From assembly GCA_963402885.1 (NCBI GenBank), contig OY727101.1, positions 13,926,417-13,990,416 of the forward strand: a stretch of 64,000 bases of DNA, given 5' to 3'. The position numbers and the translations under genes are program-made. This DNA comes from Antedon bifida. Its lineage: Eukaryota > Echinodermata > Crinoidea > Comatulida > Antedonidae. Shown here in pieces: positions 55,401 through 63,850 of this stretch. Below the pieces are notes generated by a model that ran no database searches, was not told the DNA's origin, and worked only from the letters and a program-made list of their open reading frames with translations. Within the stretch, counting starts at the first letter, position 1; each line of letters begins with the position of its first letter.

Positions 55401-56683
55401 GTTGAAAGATTGACTATTCTTTTGTATGAGGCAAAGCCGAGTTTAGCAAAATCAGACCATGGACCTATAAATTAGAATTTAGGTCCATGATCAGACTTTC
55501 AACTTATGGAAATATAATACCCATTCATACCAATTCATACTTGTACCATGCTTGTACAGTATACTGTATCAACCCAATCTCATGAGGACAAGGCTAATAA
55601 AAAATACAACACACTAATTGTTGACAGGGGAGTGTTATTAAATATGTAGCTCCTCCTACTAAAATCATCATATAGTTTTGATTGAATCTGATTGTCTATT
55701 AAGTGTACAGTAGGTATGCAGGAAATAGTTGGATTATTTCCTTAATAGTGTAGGTTTTACCTCTTGATTCAGACCATATCCTGCACTCAAATTTATCTTT
55801 GCATTAAAATTACTGTATATACAGTACTATATATACAGTACTGTAAAAGCATCTTTCCATTAAACAAATCGTTAAAACTCTTGCACACTGGTACGGTCAT
55901 CTAATAAGACTCTCAGATAATACACATGCAAAATTAGCTCTAGTGGAAGATAACAAGAAAGTAAAAAGACCGTTTGTATGGACAAAAATGATACAGGATG
56001 ACTTGAAAACAGTTTTAAATTACACTGGCCCACTTAAGACACACATGGCCCACGACAGGAATAAATGGCACAATTTGGTAGAATGCACTATGTCTAACGA
56101 CGATGAAGTGTATTTGATATATAGTCACCTAATCATCAAAAAGAGCAATGTAAATCCATGGTTAACTGGCCTACTTTGGTTAACTCTCAAGTGCGAGGTG
56201 TAACAGGTCTAATGCTAATCCGCAGCCTAGAGGTCAGCATACAAAAATGTGTACGGCACATATATAAATTTAATATACTTTTAGTCTGAACATACCCTTA
56301 TACCTCTAAATCCTAGCCACCATATTAAATTTTACATTTCTTTTTTAGATTTTTTGGTGAAGAACCGCCACTTCTGGCCATGTTTCTCAAGGAATTAGGT
56401 TATCAGGTAAGTTTGTAACAGAAAAAATATTTTTAAAATACTTTTGAAATCTTTCTAATCACATTAGTACTGATAATAGATTACAATCATTAATATTAAT
56501 GACACTGACAATGATGACAATAATTATGATTATCATATTTTTCAGAAATACGCTGCAAATTTCGAGAAAGAAGGAATTGGTATGATTGAGCTTCCGTACT
56601 TAAGTGAAGAACGATTAGAAAGTATTGGCGTTCCTATTGGCCCACGTCTACGAATTCTACAAGAGGCTCAACTAATTGTCTAA
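28410..56683 (+). CDS. CH (neuron-navigator-like) - coiled coil - SAM domain protein, 1095 aa
   Basis: Modelled exons: 28410-28655, 33673-33747, 34555-34669, 41035-41160, 43276-43340, 47230-47346, 48651-48693, 48931-49088, 49514-49666, 50913-51014, 51412-51597, 51780-51976, 52557-52659, 52943-53762, 54368-54664, 54936-55224, 56349-56406 and 56546-56683. All junctions are GT-AG and phase-consistent. Residues about 108-209 form a CH domain close to that of neuron navigators (NEKLPGIQTKPIIRAQKAEN, then CLNLLRKKRTDLEGLEAEDI, then GSLNAVLDL). The middle is disordered and rich in Pro, Ser, Asn and Asp. Residues about 934-1030 are a coiled coil (HVVTLARSVAHLSSELR). Residues about 1031-1095 are a SAM domain (LLAMFLKELGYQKYAANFEK, ending GPRLRILQEAQLIV). 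Cytoskeletal or adaptor function is inferred from the domains. The AAA domain of true navigators is absent. The first exon is the least certain. Confidence 0.8.
28656..31238. other. CH-SAM intron 1, left part
   Basis: AT-rich intron without recognised exon or element. TACAGTA/TACTGTA words are frequent. Confidence 0.45.
31240..32232 (+). mobile_element. 5'-truncated non-LTR retrotransposon, reverse transcriptase C-terminus
   Basis: An open frame from about 31242 to 32030 encodes the end of a LINE reverse transcriptase: HLSTWLKSNRLTLNISKTKS, HLGIIIDNTLTWKSHIS, LSRLDYCCSVWGS, LQKIQNKAIRLLL and FFNSLPLSIRNS. A short 3'UTR and an A-rich tail (about 32219-32232) follow. The 5' end is abrupt at about 31240, the usual outcome of incomplete reverse transcription. 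The clade looks CR1/jockey-like, but this was not tested. The unbroken frame suggests a fairly young insertion. Confidence 0.9.
32270..32840. repeat. Repeat rich in GGTCTTTAATTGGAGGG-type words
   Basis: GGTCTTTAATTGGAGGGACA, GGTCTTTAATTAGAGGAAAT, GTCTTTATTGGAGGATTGG and GTCTTTTATTGGAGGGGTCT follow each other within about 180 bp. Related GGTCTTTAGTAGC and GGTCTTTCAATTACC lie further left. It appears to belong to the dispersed family described at 33814-33975, scrambled by internal duplication. Confidence 0.5.
33667..33747 (+). CDS. CH-SAM gene: alternative start at exon 2 (MQDKLNRTF)
   Basis: ATGCAG|GAT: the bases before GAT can be read either as an AG acceptor (joining exon 1 in phase 0) or as an in-frame ATG starting this exon. 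The upstream pyrimidine tract is poor, which makes an alternative first exon with MQDKLNRTFSRLRKEKQLVY as N-terminus quite possible. This would keep the CH domain whole. Confidence 0.5.
33814..33975. repeat. Dispersed repeat, 'CCCCTATTAAGGGGACA' family
   Basis: AGTAGAACCCCTATTAAGGG, then GACACCTTCGGGACCCAACA, then GTCCACTTAATAAGGGTGTC and CCTTTGAATAGGGGTTGG. Related pieces occur at about 18218-18260, 35735-35812, 37033-37072, 40765-40800, 44845-44895 and 51676-51745. They have no coding frame and variable ends. Confidence 0.7.
34670..41034. other. CH-SAM intron 3 (6.4 kb)
   Basis: The long intron splits the CH domain. It contains short direct repeats (GATCACAGGTACCCTAT at 35220-35275), pieces of the CCCCTATTAAGGGGACA family, a TIR element at about 36186-36455, a possible decayed AGCTCTG-family MITE at about 38700-38825 (CACATCACATTTTTGTG) and a diffuse repeat with CTGGAGCAAAA and TTTTCTAG words at about 39860-40450. 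I see no convincing extra exon. Confidence 0.5.
36186..36455. mobile_element. Candidate MITE with GTTCGGA/TCCGAAC inverted ends
   Basis: GGCTGTGTTCGGATGTAAA on the left, and CGTCCGAACGGGCTCTTGG on the right, with internal inverted words TTACACGTGTAAA. There is also a third copy of the terminus in the left half (CGTTCGGACGATGAAC). No coding sequence. The exact borders and target duplication are unclear. Confidence 0.5.
41261..41971. mobile_element. Candidate non-autonomous TIR element (~710 bp) in CH-SAM intron 4
   Basis: TCTATTGAGCAGAAAATACG on the left, and TTTTTCAATAGAAACAGA on the right, with imperfectly inverted AAAACCGGTTTC/AACGGTTTTTT blocks inside both ends. GATTGCGGTC and CGATCGC words recur inside. 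Short frames exist (41284-41469, 41697-41879), but they look like repeat read-through. Confidence 0.55.
41972..43275. other. CH-SAM intron 4, right part
   Basis: Non-coding AT-rich DNA. I see no exon or element with definable ends. Confidence 0.45.
43362..43512. mobile_element. Palindromic MITE, AGCTCTG family, copy 4, in CH-SAM intron 5
   Basis: GCTCTGTCTACGCTATCAAA on the left, TTTTGATAGTGTAGAC on the right, with CCATACATGGACATGATAAT in the centre. It starts about 20 bp after the exon 5 donor. Confidence 0.8.
43513..46687. other. CH-SAM intron 5
   Basis: AT-rich intron; a fragment of the CCCCTATTAAGGGGACA family at about 44845-44895 is the only repeat I recognise. No exon found before the candidate internal promoter at 46688. 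Confidence 0.45.
46688..46783 (+). promoter_or_regulatory. Candidate internal TATA promoter and alternative first exon of the CH-SAM gene
   Basis: TATATAAG at 46688-46695 is followed about 55 bp later by ATG (46751) and an 11-codon exon, MTILAKEDIRK, ending in phase 0 at 46783 before GTTTGT. It is compatible in phase with exon 6 (47230). A transcript from here would make a protein without the CH domain, keeping the middle, coiled coil and SAM. The donor is weak and the exon short. Confidence 0.4.
47520..48415. repeat. Nested direct duplications, one edge resembling a Harbinger terminus
   Basis: TAGTGTAAAGGGGTATT at about 47845-47862 matches the right end of the intact Harbinger, although no matching left end was found near 47520. 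About 155 bp starting TTGGTAGTGTAAAA with GATATACACCGGGAATATAG is present twice in tandem (about 48026-48180 and 48181-48340). A further block, GCATTTAAGGGTTTATATCT through TTAGGATGGTTTTCATTAAA, is present at about 47885-47990 and again at about 48290-48405. Confidence 0.7.
49781..50083. mobile_element. MITE with AAAGATGTAATTTCCCCC-type termini, copy A (CH-SAM intron 9)
   Basis: The left end is CAAGATGTAATTTCCCCCAA. The right end, read on the other strand, is TTTAAAGATATATTGTCCCC. The interior includes ATTGACTTCCAGTCAATCTG and TTTTTGGTCAAAGTGACA, which recur inverted in copy B at about 59948-60303. Confidence 0.75.
51109..51266. mobile_element. Palindromic MITE, AGCTCTG family, copy 5, in CH-SAM intron 10
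   Basis: AGCTCTCTCTACACATCAAA on the left after TTA, AACTAGTTTGATAAAGTAG then ACAAAGCT on the right. The centre keeps CCATATATGGACATGATGAT. Confidence 0.85.
54215..54320. mobile_element. Palindromic MITE, AGCTCTG family, copy 6 (TSD TTA)
   Basis: AGCTCTGTCTACACTATCAA on the left and its exact complement on the right. TTA immediately flanks both ends (54212-54214 and 54321-54323). The centre is shortened relative to the other copies (about 106 bp in total). It lies 45 bp upstream of the exon 15 acceptor. Confidence 0.9.
55864..56118 (+). pseudogene. Fragment of non-LTR retrotransposon C-terminus in CH-SAM intron 16
   Basis: The frame reads KTLAHWYGHLIRLSDNTHAK, then VKRPFVWTKMIQDDLKTVL, then AHDRNKWHNLVECT. 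This resembles the conserved W-GH-R...RGRP...W...D(L/I)...DR..W...V tail of LINE reverse transcriptases. No 5' part or tail is recognisable, so it is an old remnant rather than a host exon. Confidence 0.6.
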
Positions 56684-56833
56684 TAGTTTTTTGGTGCTCA
56701 GAGCAATTTCAGTTATATACAAAGACTTGATGTCCATTTCACGCTGTGTCATGAACAAACTATTGAATACTAAGCTATGAGTTTATGCAAAGCAACTGAA
56801 GAAAGTTAAATTTGGTCAACTAAAGACATTAGA

Positions 56834-57250
56834 CTTGATTCACATTCATATTTGGTCATGATTAGCTATCATGATTAAGCCAGCCAGTTTTATGGCCTGG
56901 TTCACACTAAAAGACTGCAAACCAGATCTTGCTATTGGAGATCACTTGCTATAGGTTGATTCACATTCATCTTGGTCATGATTAGCTATCATGATTAAGC
57001 CAGCCAGTTTTATGGCCTGGTTCACACTAAAAGACTGCAAACCAGATCTTGCTTTTGGAGATCACTTGCTATAGGTTGATTCACCTTCATCTTTGGTCAT
57101 GATTAGCTATCATGATTAAGCCAGTCAGTTTTATGGCCTGGTTCACAGACTGCAAACCAGATCTTGCTTTTGGAGATCACTTGATATAGGTTGATTCACA
57201 TTCATCTTTTGGTTACGCTTAGCTATCATGATTAAGCCAGCCTTGTTCAC
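56834..57250 (+). repeat. ~120-bp tandem repeat in the CH-SAM 3'UTR, ~3.5 copies
   Basis: Units start at about 56834, 56954, 57074 and 57189 with TTGATTCACATTCATCTTTG and continue TGATTAGCTATCATGATTAA, TTTATGGCCTGGTTCACACT and TGCAAACCAGATCTTGCTTT. The copies are nearly identical, so the array is young. It starts about 150 bp after the stop codon. Confidence 0.9.
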
Positions 57251-57535
57251 ACTAACACTAGCAGCTATCATAGTTGTTTGAGAGCAAATAGTATGATAAA
57301 TTCATTGTATATTTATCATTTTAATCCATTTCTTGGTTTTATTCAAACTTTTAAATTTATATATTTGCCAAACACACCATCATGGTATCCAGAAAATCAG
57401 CATTTAATTTTTTGTTGTTATTTTACTGACAAATTAGAAGTATATATTTGTAAATATCTTTGACAATGTTTTATACAACTTTAAAGAGAATATGATTGTA
57501 AATATGTTTTTTTATTGTTTTTAAAATTCAGCAGG

Positions 57536-57974
57536 AATAAACAAAAAGGGTGCTGATTAGTTTTATAGAATAGTTTGTGTTACTTTTTCTTAAATCTGAT
57601 CTGACAATGAAGTTCGTGTAAGGGGGTGGAGGAGGGGGAAGCTAGGGCAGGGAAGGGCAAGATAAGACAGGGGAGGTCTGGCATAATATGGGCAGAGGAG
57701 CAAGATAAAGAAGGGAAAAGTATTGTAGGAGTGAAAGATGCGATTGGGTATCTTCAAAAACACCATAGGAAAGCACATTGAAATGAAATACATAATTTGT
57801 CTGTCTTTAAAAGATTTTCCATAATTATGCTAGAATATTTATTTATACAGTACTATACTAAGTTTTCATTAAATAAGAAGCACTGATTATCATGTAACAA
57901 TTTACATACTGCGATATTTCTATTTTTTGCAAAATCTGAAAAGACTGAGCTGAATTTATATTTCTTACAATAAA
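57536..57974 (+). terminator. Candidate poly(A) signals of the CH-SAM gene
   Basis: AATAAA occurs at 57536-57541 and again at 57969-57974, both downstream of the stop codon at 56681-56683 on the same strand. Either could end the transcript, giving a 3'UTR of about 0.9 or 1.3 kb. Confidence 0.45.
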
Positions 57975-58660
57975 ATATTTTGGTAGGCCAATAATTGTTC
58001 AGTTTTTCTCATTTGGTTGTGTTGTGATTTTTAAATTTATTCAATAACTAGTTGTTATTAAGGAACATTTGCACGGTGAGAATCGAATGCGTTGATTATT
58101 GCGCAGGCAGGCATATTAATATTTTCATCTACTTTTGTGACGTGAAACAAATGCGCAGCCAATCACAACTCGGGAATGTTTTATTCAAGTGAATATATTT
58201 GCTAATAGAAAACATGCTTTATAATTTCCCATTTTAGAAAATAAGTAAATTAATTCAATATCTTCTGGAATATTATTTAAAAAATATATCTAAATTTATC
58301 CAACAATAGTAAAAAGGTTTTCAAATTGTATATGTATAATTAATGGTAAAAGCACCTTCAATTAGTACTCTTCATATTTTTAACATGTTTACACACAATT
58401 GACATTGATTTTAATTATCCACTATCAATGTATCATTAAAAGGACAAAAGTAGGCCTATGAAAATGAAAGTTTGGTATATAGAGTTCAATGGTTTTAAAT
58501 GAATTTTATTTCCGTGAGTAAACACAACCAGAAAGAAGTTTACAGAAGCTAAAAATAAACTAGTTGTATTGTAAGCTTCTATGAGACTTAATAAAAGAAT
58601 GAAATGATTTAAAGGTTAAAAATGACTCCTACTATTGTCACTGCGGATTAATAAGAACGA
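57975..58660. other. Intergenic DNA between CH-SAM and the next gene
   Basis: AT-rich. I see no element or exon. Confidence 0.4.
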
Positions 58661-58887
58661 ACTTTCGGTCACATGACTGGGTCTGAGAAACCGGAAATAA
58701 CAGGTAAGATTTGATTTCCCACACTTTTCGGGGACAGCACACACGACACACGTACTACCACCAATGGTCGTGCGTGCTTAGATTGAGGCTAGATAAACAC
58801 TGTTTTCGTCGATAAAAGTGTGACTAATAACGATTTAGTGGACTTATGGCGGAGACGGAACTTCCATAGGAAGTACAGTAGTAGAAG
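58661..58887 (+). promoter_or_regulatory. Promoter and 5'UTR exon of the right-hand gene
   Basis: GTCACATGAC (58668-58677), a perfect palindromic E-box of the USF/TFE3 type, and ACCGGAAAT (58690-58698), an ETS-type site, lie just before a CAG|GTAAGA donor ending at 58703. A second candidate donor ends an exon at 58887 (GTAGAAG|GTAACC). Both could splice to the acceptor at about 62340. There is no transcript support. Confidence 0.45.
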
Positions 58888-59310
58888 GTAACCATTTAAG
58901 TAATACAGTAGTTAGTTTGATTTAACATATACAATCTATAGGCCTAGCTCGATACTGTTTTTTTTTCTGTCGGTGTCAGATGATACCTGTAGGCCTAGGC
59001 TCTGCTGGGCCTAGTTAACCTCCCGAGGATACTTAGTTCTGTTGCTAGGCTTAGCCTTAGGCCTAGGTATTGTAAGCAAATTTATCTGTTCTGGGTTAGG
59101 CTTATTTGACTTACGGGTATAAGCTAATACATGTCTATATTATGTAGCATATTAATGCCAATCAATATTGCCACATATATTATGACATTCAGTATTTATA
59201 TTTATTTATTCTTTATCATGAAGTAACTTTATACTGTGAAGCCTCTTCAGTAGTAAACTACTGTTCTCCCACAGTGCCCAGTATGTGTGACAGTGGCTGT
59301 GTGTGTACTA

Positions 59311-59525
59311 GTACACCGGTGTAACCCCCTACTACAAGTTTCGAAGGATGTACTAGGTTCTTTAAAATGCACATCATGAGCTAGATGTGTACACCGAACT
59401 TACGGTTTATAGTCCTTATCCGAGAAGACTCGTTCTACCACCATAACTATGGAGCGAGTGAGCCTTGCCGATGTTATGGCTATGTAATTATTACGGTTCC
59501 ACTGTCTTAACCGCTCAGCCACTTA
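59311..59525 (-). mobile_element. SINE-like repeat with tRNA-like head
   Basis: On the minus strand it begins AGTGGCTGAGCGGTTAAGAC, which looks like the A-box region of a Ser/Leu-type tRNA. About 190 bp follow without coding potential, ending near GTTACACCGGTGTACTA. The B box is weak, so the polymerase III origin is likely but not proven. Confidence 0.45.
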
Positions 59526-59947
59526 TTATGTAGTTGTATGTGTGAAATTAAATTGTCAATGCCTGAAAGTAGGCGCACAACCAGCTATCAGAACAATATT
59601 TCCATGTTACATTGTACTCATTCAGGAAAATAAAATCATTTGCGATTTAAATTGGCCGTGTAAATTCCGGTACTTTAAACATCACTAGTCCACTTTTGAC
59701 TTTACACAAAATTTATTAAATTAGATGTTCTATTACTATATGTACTGTATACATGTTTACAATTTTTATTTCAAAATGATGTATTTTTTATTTGAAATTA
59801 CTAGTTAATGTAAATTTTAGTCTTTAAAATTAAGAAGAATGCTAAATTGAATATTAAGTGAAATTGAATAAAGTATGGTGGCGTTAAGCCTAAAATTTGT
59901 CAGCACATATTTTGTCGTCACTTATTTCATCATTAAATTCAGCATTT

Positions 59948-60303
59948 TAAATTGTATTGTCCCCTGAAAGAACATTTTTTTCAATTTTTTTTAATATACC
60001 ATTTCAATGTTACATAATACTTACTCACTTTGACCAAATATTGGATCGAGAGAAAAAAATTATTTACCTGAAGAAAACTGTAATTTAACTGTAATTTAAA
60101 AATAGTCAAATTGACTATGAAGTCAATGGGTTTTTGTTGAATTTAACCATTTATTTTGTCTTTTTATAAGTGAAAACACATATTTTTAAAATTGTTTTTT
60201 CTACGAAGTGATTAACATTATACAACTGTGAAAATGGCCTATTCAAAGTCTTTTTATTATTAATCTTTATTTTTCAGGATTTTGGGGAAAATACATCTTT
60301 AAT
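59948..60303. mobile_element. MITE with AAAGATGTAATTTCCCCC-type termini, copy B (inverted to copy A)
   Basis: TTGTATTGTCCCCTGAAAG on the left, TTTTGGGGAAAATACATCTT on the right. It shares TCACTTTGACCAAAT and GACTATGAAGTCAATGG with copy A at 49781-50083 in the opposite orientation. Confidence 0.75.
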
Positions 60304-60722
60304 CTATTTTATGTATAGTTTGAGAGATCCATTGAAAACTTTCCCATAGTGTATGAAAAGCTAAATAGCCAAATATTGAAATTCTATTATGAAACATGAA
60401 ACTATGATGGTAAAGTCATTATTGAAAAGTGAAGTTAATCCACTTTAAAAATTCAGTACCATAATAATAATCACTTATCAAAATATCAATTGTAAGCAAT
60501 ATAATACATACATATACAGTACAAGGTTATTCATTCATTCTTTTATTTCAGTTAAATAAACCAACACAATATTGAAAATAAAACCAAAAAACCCAAAATT
60601 ATATAATGTATTCACAATATATACATATTGAAATGTTTATTGTCCCACACACAGTTAGTTAAATACTTTCACATTAATGGGCACTAAATGATTTTGATAT
60701 TAGCACAACCAATCGAAGCTCA

Positions 60723-61191
60723 AGCTCTGTCTACACTATCAAACTCTAATTTGACAACAAATTATGTGATGTGCCTAAATGTGGTAGTGATATGCTTAAA
60801 TATGGTAGTGATATGCTTAAATATGGTAGTGATATGACATCGTCATGTCCATATAATATCCTGAATTTATATAGCGCCGAATGTTGTGAAACCTCTAAGC
60901 GCTGAACATTATTACCCCGGTAATTTTTTTGCATTAAACACGTATGGAAACATACTCCCATAATGCAGCTAGTAATCAAAGTTGTGTCTTGATCTAACCG
61001 GGTACCCATTTACACATCTGGGTGGAATGAGGCAAACATAAGTAAAGTATCTTGCCTAAGGATACAAGCAATGCGGCAGAGTTGGATTCGAACCGCGATC
61101 TCACGATCAGTCCAACACACTGTGCCACACACCCTTACACCCTTATATACATGGGCACATCATATTTTGTCTAGTTTTTGATAGTGTAGAC
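60723..61191. mobile_element. Palindromic MITE, AGCTCTG family, copy 7, split by a SINE
   Basis: The left half begins AGCTCTGTCTACACTATCAA, with three tandem ATATGGTAGTGATATGCTTA units. The right half resumes at about 61146 with ATACATGGGCACATCATATT and ends TTTTTGATAGTGTAGACC. The SINE lies between them at the CATATATGG centre. Confidence 0.85.
60858..61145 (-). mobile_element. tRNA-derived SINE inserted in the MITE
   Basis: Read on the minus strand, the head at about 61137 gives GTGTGGCACAGTGTGTTGGA (A box), then GCGGTTCGAATCC (a perfect B box GGTTCGAATCC). The body contains CTTAGGCAAGATACTTTAC and CCACCCAGATGTG. The tail is GGCGCTATATAAATTCAGGA, a type of end common among metazoan SINEs. 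A short ATATA repeat at both borders may be the target duplication. Confidence 0.75.
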
Positions 61192-62340
61192 CTTCAGGAA
61201 AGGTGTTAACATGCGTTCATAGTACTCATACAAATATCAGCTCAGCAGGCACAGGATTAAAATGAAAATTGCAGCTAAAGTATTTGCTCTTATGCAATAA
61301 AGGTGGAAAACATAAAGGGATAGCAAATTTGCATGAATAATGTAAATTTGCCTAGCGAAAAACAGGATTTATGATTGGAGCCACACTCAGGCCTCGCAGA
61401 ATAAATATTTTGTTTGTTGCCCTAAGGCCAATCAGTGTCTGGGATTTGGTTGCCCTCTCAATTTCTTGGTGATTGAATGGTGGCCGAAATACTGACGGGA
61501 CTGTACTGTACTCAACAATGGAAGTTATGGGGTTGCCTATTGAGACCAACCCTTTTTATTTTTAGTTGTAGCATAGAGATATAATATAGGACTCCATGTT
61601 TGTAGTATGCACATTTTTGGTTGCCCCAGAACCAAGGGCAACTGATTCTGCAAGCCCAGCACAATTTTCACCTTAATGTTAAAATGATGTGTAATGCACG
61701 ACAGAGATCTCACTATTAAAGACGTTGACAAAAAAGATATAAATTGATTGTAAAAAGTATATTATTGCATGGTTAAGATGCTAATATCTATGTTACATGT
61801 AGGTTGTATTATTTTATTGTAGTATATAAGTAAATCTATCAATTCCCTTGGTCTCTCTGTGGTATCAATTATTTTTATACAGTATTTTTAGGGGGAGTAC
61901 CTATTCTTTTAGCAGACATAATTTATTGTAGATATTAGTTGAGGTGATTTATTGTACTTGAGTAAGGTATATGTTATTGGTTAAATCAGTATAAAAACAT
62001 GTAAATATTTTATATGTACAGTATAATTAGATACTACTCGTCAGAGAGTTGAGGTCGGCAGCAGAAATCAGTTGTAACCTTTGTCAGGATTTTTGGGTGT
62101 ACAGTATTTGTCAAAATCTCAATTGAGGTACAAACCTGTGGTCTTTTTATTTTCAAGGTCTACAAATCCATCTTTACAATTATAGATGAATCATATATTT
62201 TAAGTATTATTGCATTTATTGTAATTTTTTAATTTTAACAACGAATTTAAAAAATGATTAGTTTGAACCATGACCTTGAATAGCGGTGCAGACATTGATT
62301 AATTTTTATTTTGAAATATTAAAAAAATCTGTATTATAGG
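61192..62340. other. 5'UTR intron of the right-hand gene, right part
   Basis: Contains GTTGCCC-rich sequence at about 61416-61650 (GGTTGCCCTCTC, GGTTGCCTATTG, GGTTGCCCCAGAACC), perhaps an old repeat, but with no definable ends. No exon recognised. Confidence 0.35.
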
Positions 62341-62372
62341 TTTTTTAGGAGACTTGACGACAGGATATAATC

Positions 62373-62468
62373 ATGCTTCGGAAAAAATCATACAGCGTGA
62401 ATCCGTCGACGCGGAGTAAAGTGTCTGCCAGTGAACGAAAGCAAAAGTCACAAAGCAGCTACCTACAG
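62373..62468 (+). CDS. First coding exon of an unidentified gene, continues beyond window
   Basis: The acceptor TATTATAG at about 62339 is followed by a short leader and ATG at 62373. The 32 codons give MLRKKSYSVNPSTRSKVSAS, then ERKQKSQSSYLQ, ending in phase 0 at a CAG|GTAATT donor. The N-terminus is basic and Ser-rich with no signal peptide. It is too short for family assignment. No second exon is evident before the right edge. Confidence 0.6.
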
Positions 62469-62499
62469 GTAATTATAATTGTATAGCGTTTAACCAAAA

Positions 62500-62975
62500 T
62501 AAATTTTCTGTAACGCGCTACGACCACAAGGCTCGAACTAGATGGAAATTACGTCATTTCATATGCTATGCGAAAGAAATGGGTTTTCAGGAATTGTTTG
62601 AAGATGTCAATAGAATTGGCATTCTTGATTGATTGTGGAAGAGTATTCCATAAGGATGGAGCTGTGCAAGAGAATGACTGGTCAGCAAAAGTATGTCTGC
62701 GTGTTGGAGTAGTTGAGGCGAAGATATAGATGAATGACGAAGATTTCCGCGAGTGTTCTGGAGATGAGTGATGAAAGATATTGTGGTGATGATTGTTTAT
62801 GGATGGCTTTGTAGGTGAGCGTGAGGATCTTGAATGTTGTTTAACCGGCAGTCAATGTAATGAAACAAAGTCTGAGCTGATTGGATCAGATTTGTGTTTT
62901 TAGAATGAGTCGAACAGCAGTATGTTGAATGCTTTGAAGTTGTTTGAGCAGAGTTGTATTTATTCCAGATAATAA
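62500..62975 (-). pseudogene. Decayed LINE reverse transcriptase C-terminus and 3' end
   Basis: On the minus strand, after frameshifts, the reading is LKQLQSIQHTAVRLILKT, FKILTLTYKAIHKQSSPQYL, then HTFADQSFSCTAPSLWNTLP and QSIKNANSIDIFKQFLKTHF, with a stop at 62549. This is the usual C-terminal tail of CR1/RTE-like reverse transcriptases. The frames are broken upstream of about 62750, so it is a dead copy. Confidence 0.75.
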
Positions 62976-63431
62976 ACGCCCTTCCCCTAACTTGGTCTTT
63001 TGCTTGCTTCTAATTTACTAGTGAAATGTATCTGGCAGTGATTTTACAGTACATGTTGTCAAGGATTTCAGAAGAGACCTGTAGTGCTGGATAATTTAAA
63101 AACATGGTTCCTACTTGACAACATAAGAAAATGCCCTTCCAACAATAGTGTTTCCTGCTGCTTGGTTTATGAAAGTCATATGTAATTTGACATGATGTAT
63201 TGCAAGTAATTTTGAAATATCTGTTTATTATTTCTCTATTCAACTTGCTTATATTTATTGTGTGAATTGATATTTATAAATTATAATATTGAGCAGTTTA
63301 ACTCGAAACTGCAAAGAATGTCTAAGGATAACAAGTCTGGATGATAAAAACTAGCATTAACCACGTCACACAAATTAATGTAATTTGCTTTCATATAATA
63401 ATGAAGAGTATATATAGTGTGCCCTAGAATG
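62976..63431. other. Intron of the right-hand gene, no recognisable content
   Basis: AT-rich. Nothing supported beyond short uninformative frames. Confidence 0.4.
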
Positions 63432-63850
63432 AAAGTTGGTTTTGTTGATTTGTCTAGGCTTTTGTACAACTTGCTGTTTGTGCACATTTTGTATGGGATA
63501 CTGTAGTGTACTGTATGAATGTAGTGGAAAATATTAACAGTACTATATGCTGTGATTAGCTGAATTAGAACAGGTGTGGACACACAGTTCGTGTTTAGGA
63601 AGTAGTTAGTTTTGTTGGTTCCAGTCTCTACAAGTTACTGTAATAGTATGCACATTCTGTATGTTGTATGAATGAATGTAGTAAAAATATATGCTTTGAT
63701 AGCTAATTTGGTACAGGTGTACACGGTTCATGTTTGGGCAGTTGTATAGTTTTATTGGTTCTAATGTACACAATTTACATGTACAATCTATGTATGGGAG
63801 ATTGTACGGTAGGAAGATAGTGTGTATGCTATGATTATTGTACATACTAA
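63432..63850 (+). repeat. Degenerate tandem repeat, ~3 units of 130-170 bp
   Basis: Each unit has GTTTTGTTGGTT or a variant, then a GTACAACTT/CACATTNTGTATG block, TATATGCTTTGATAGCTAAT or a variant, and ACAGGTGTACACGGTTCATG or a variant. Units start at about 63435, 63609 and 63748. Divergence is high. Confidence 0.55.

Noticed and set aside
55943..56203. Possible extra exon of the CH-SAM gene in intron 16
   Set aside because: Its peptide matches the conserved tail of LINE reverse transcriptases, and exons 16 and 17 already join in phase across a continuous SAM domain.
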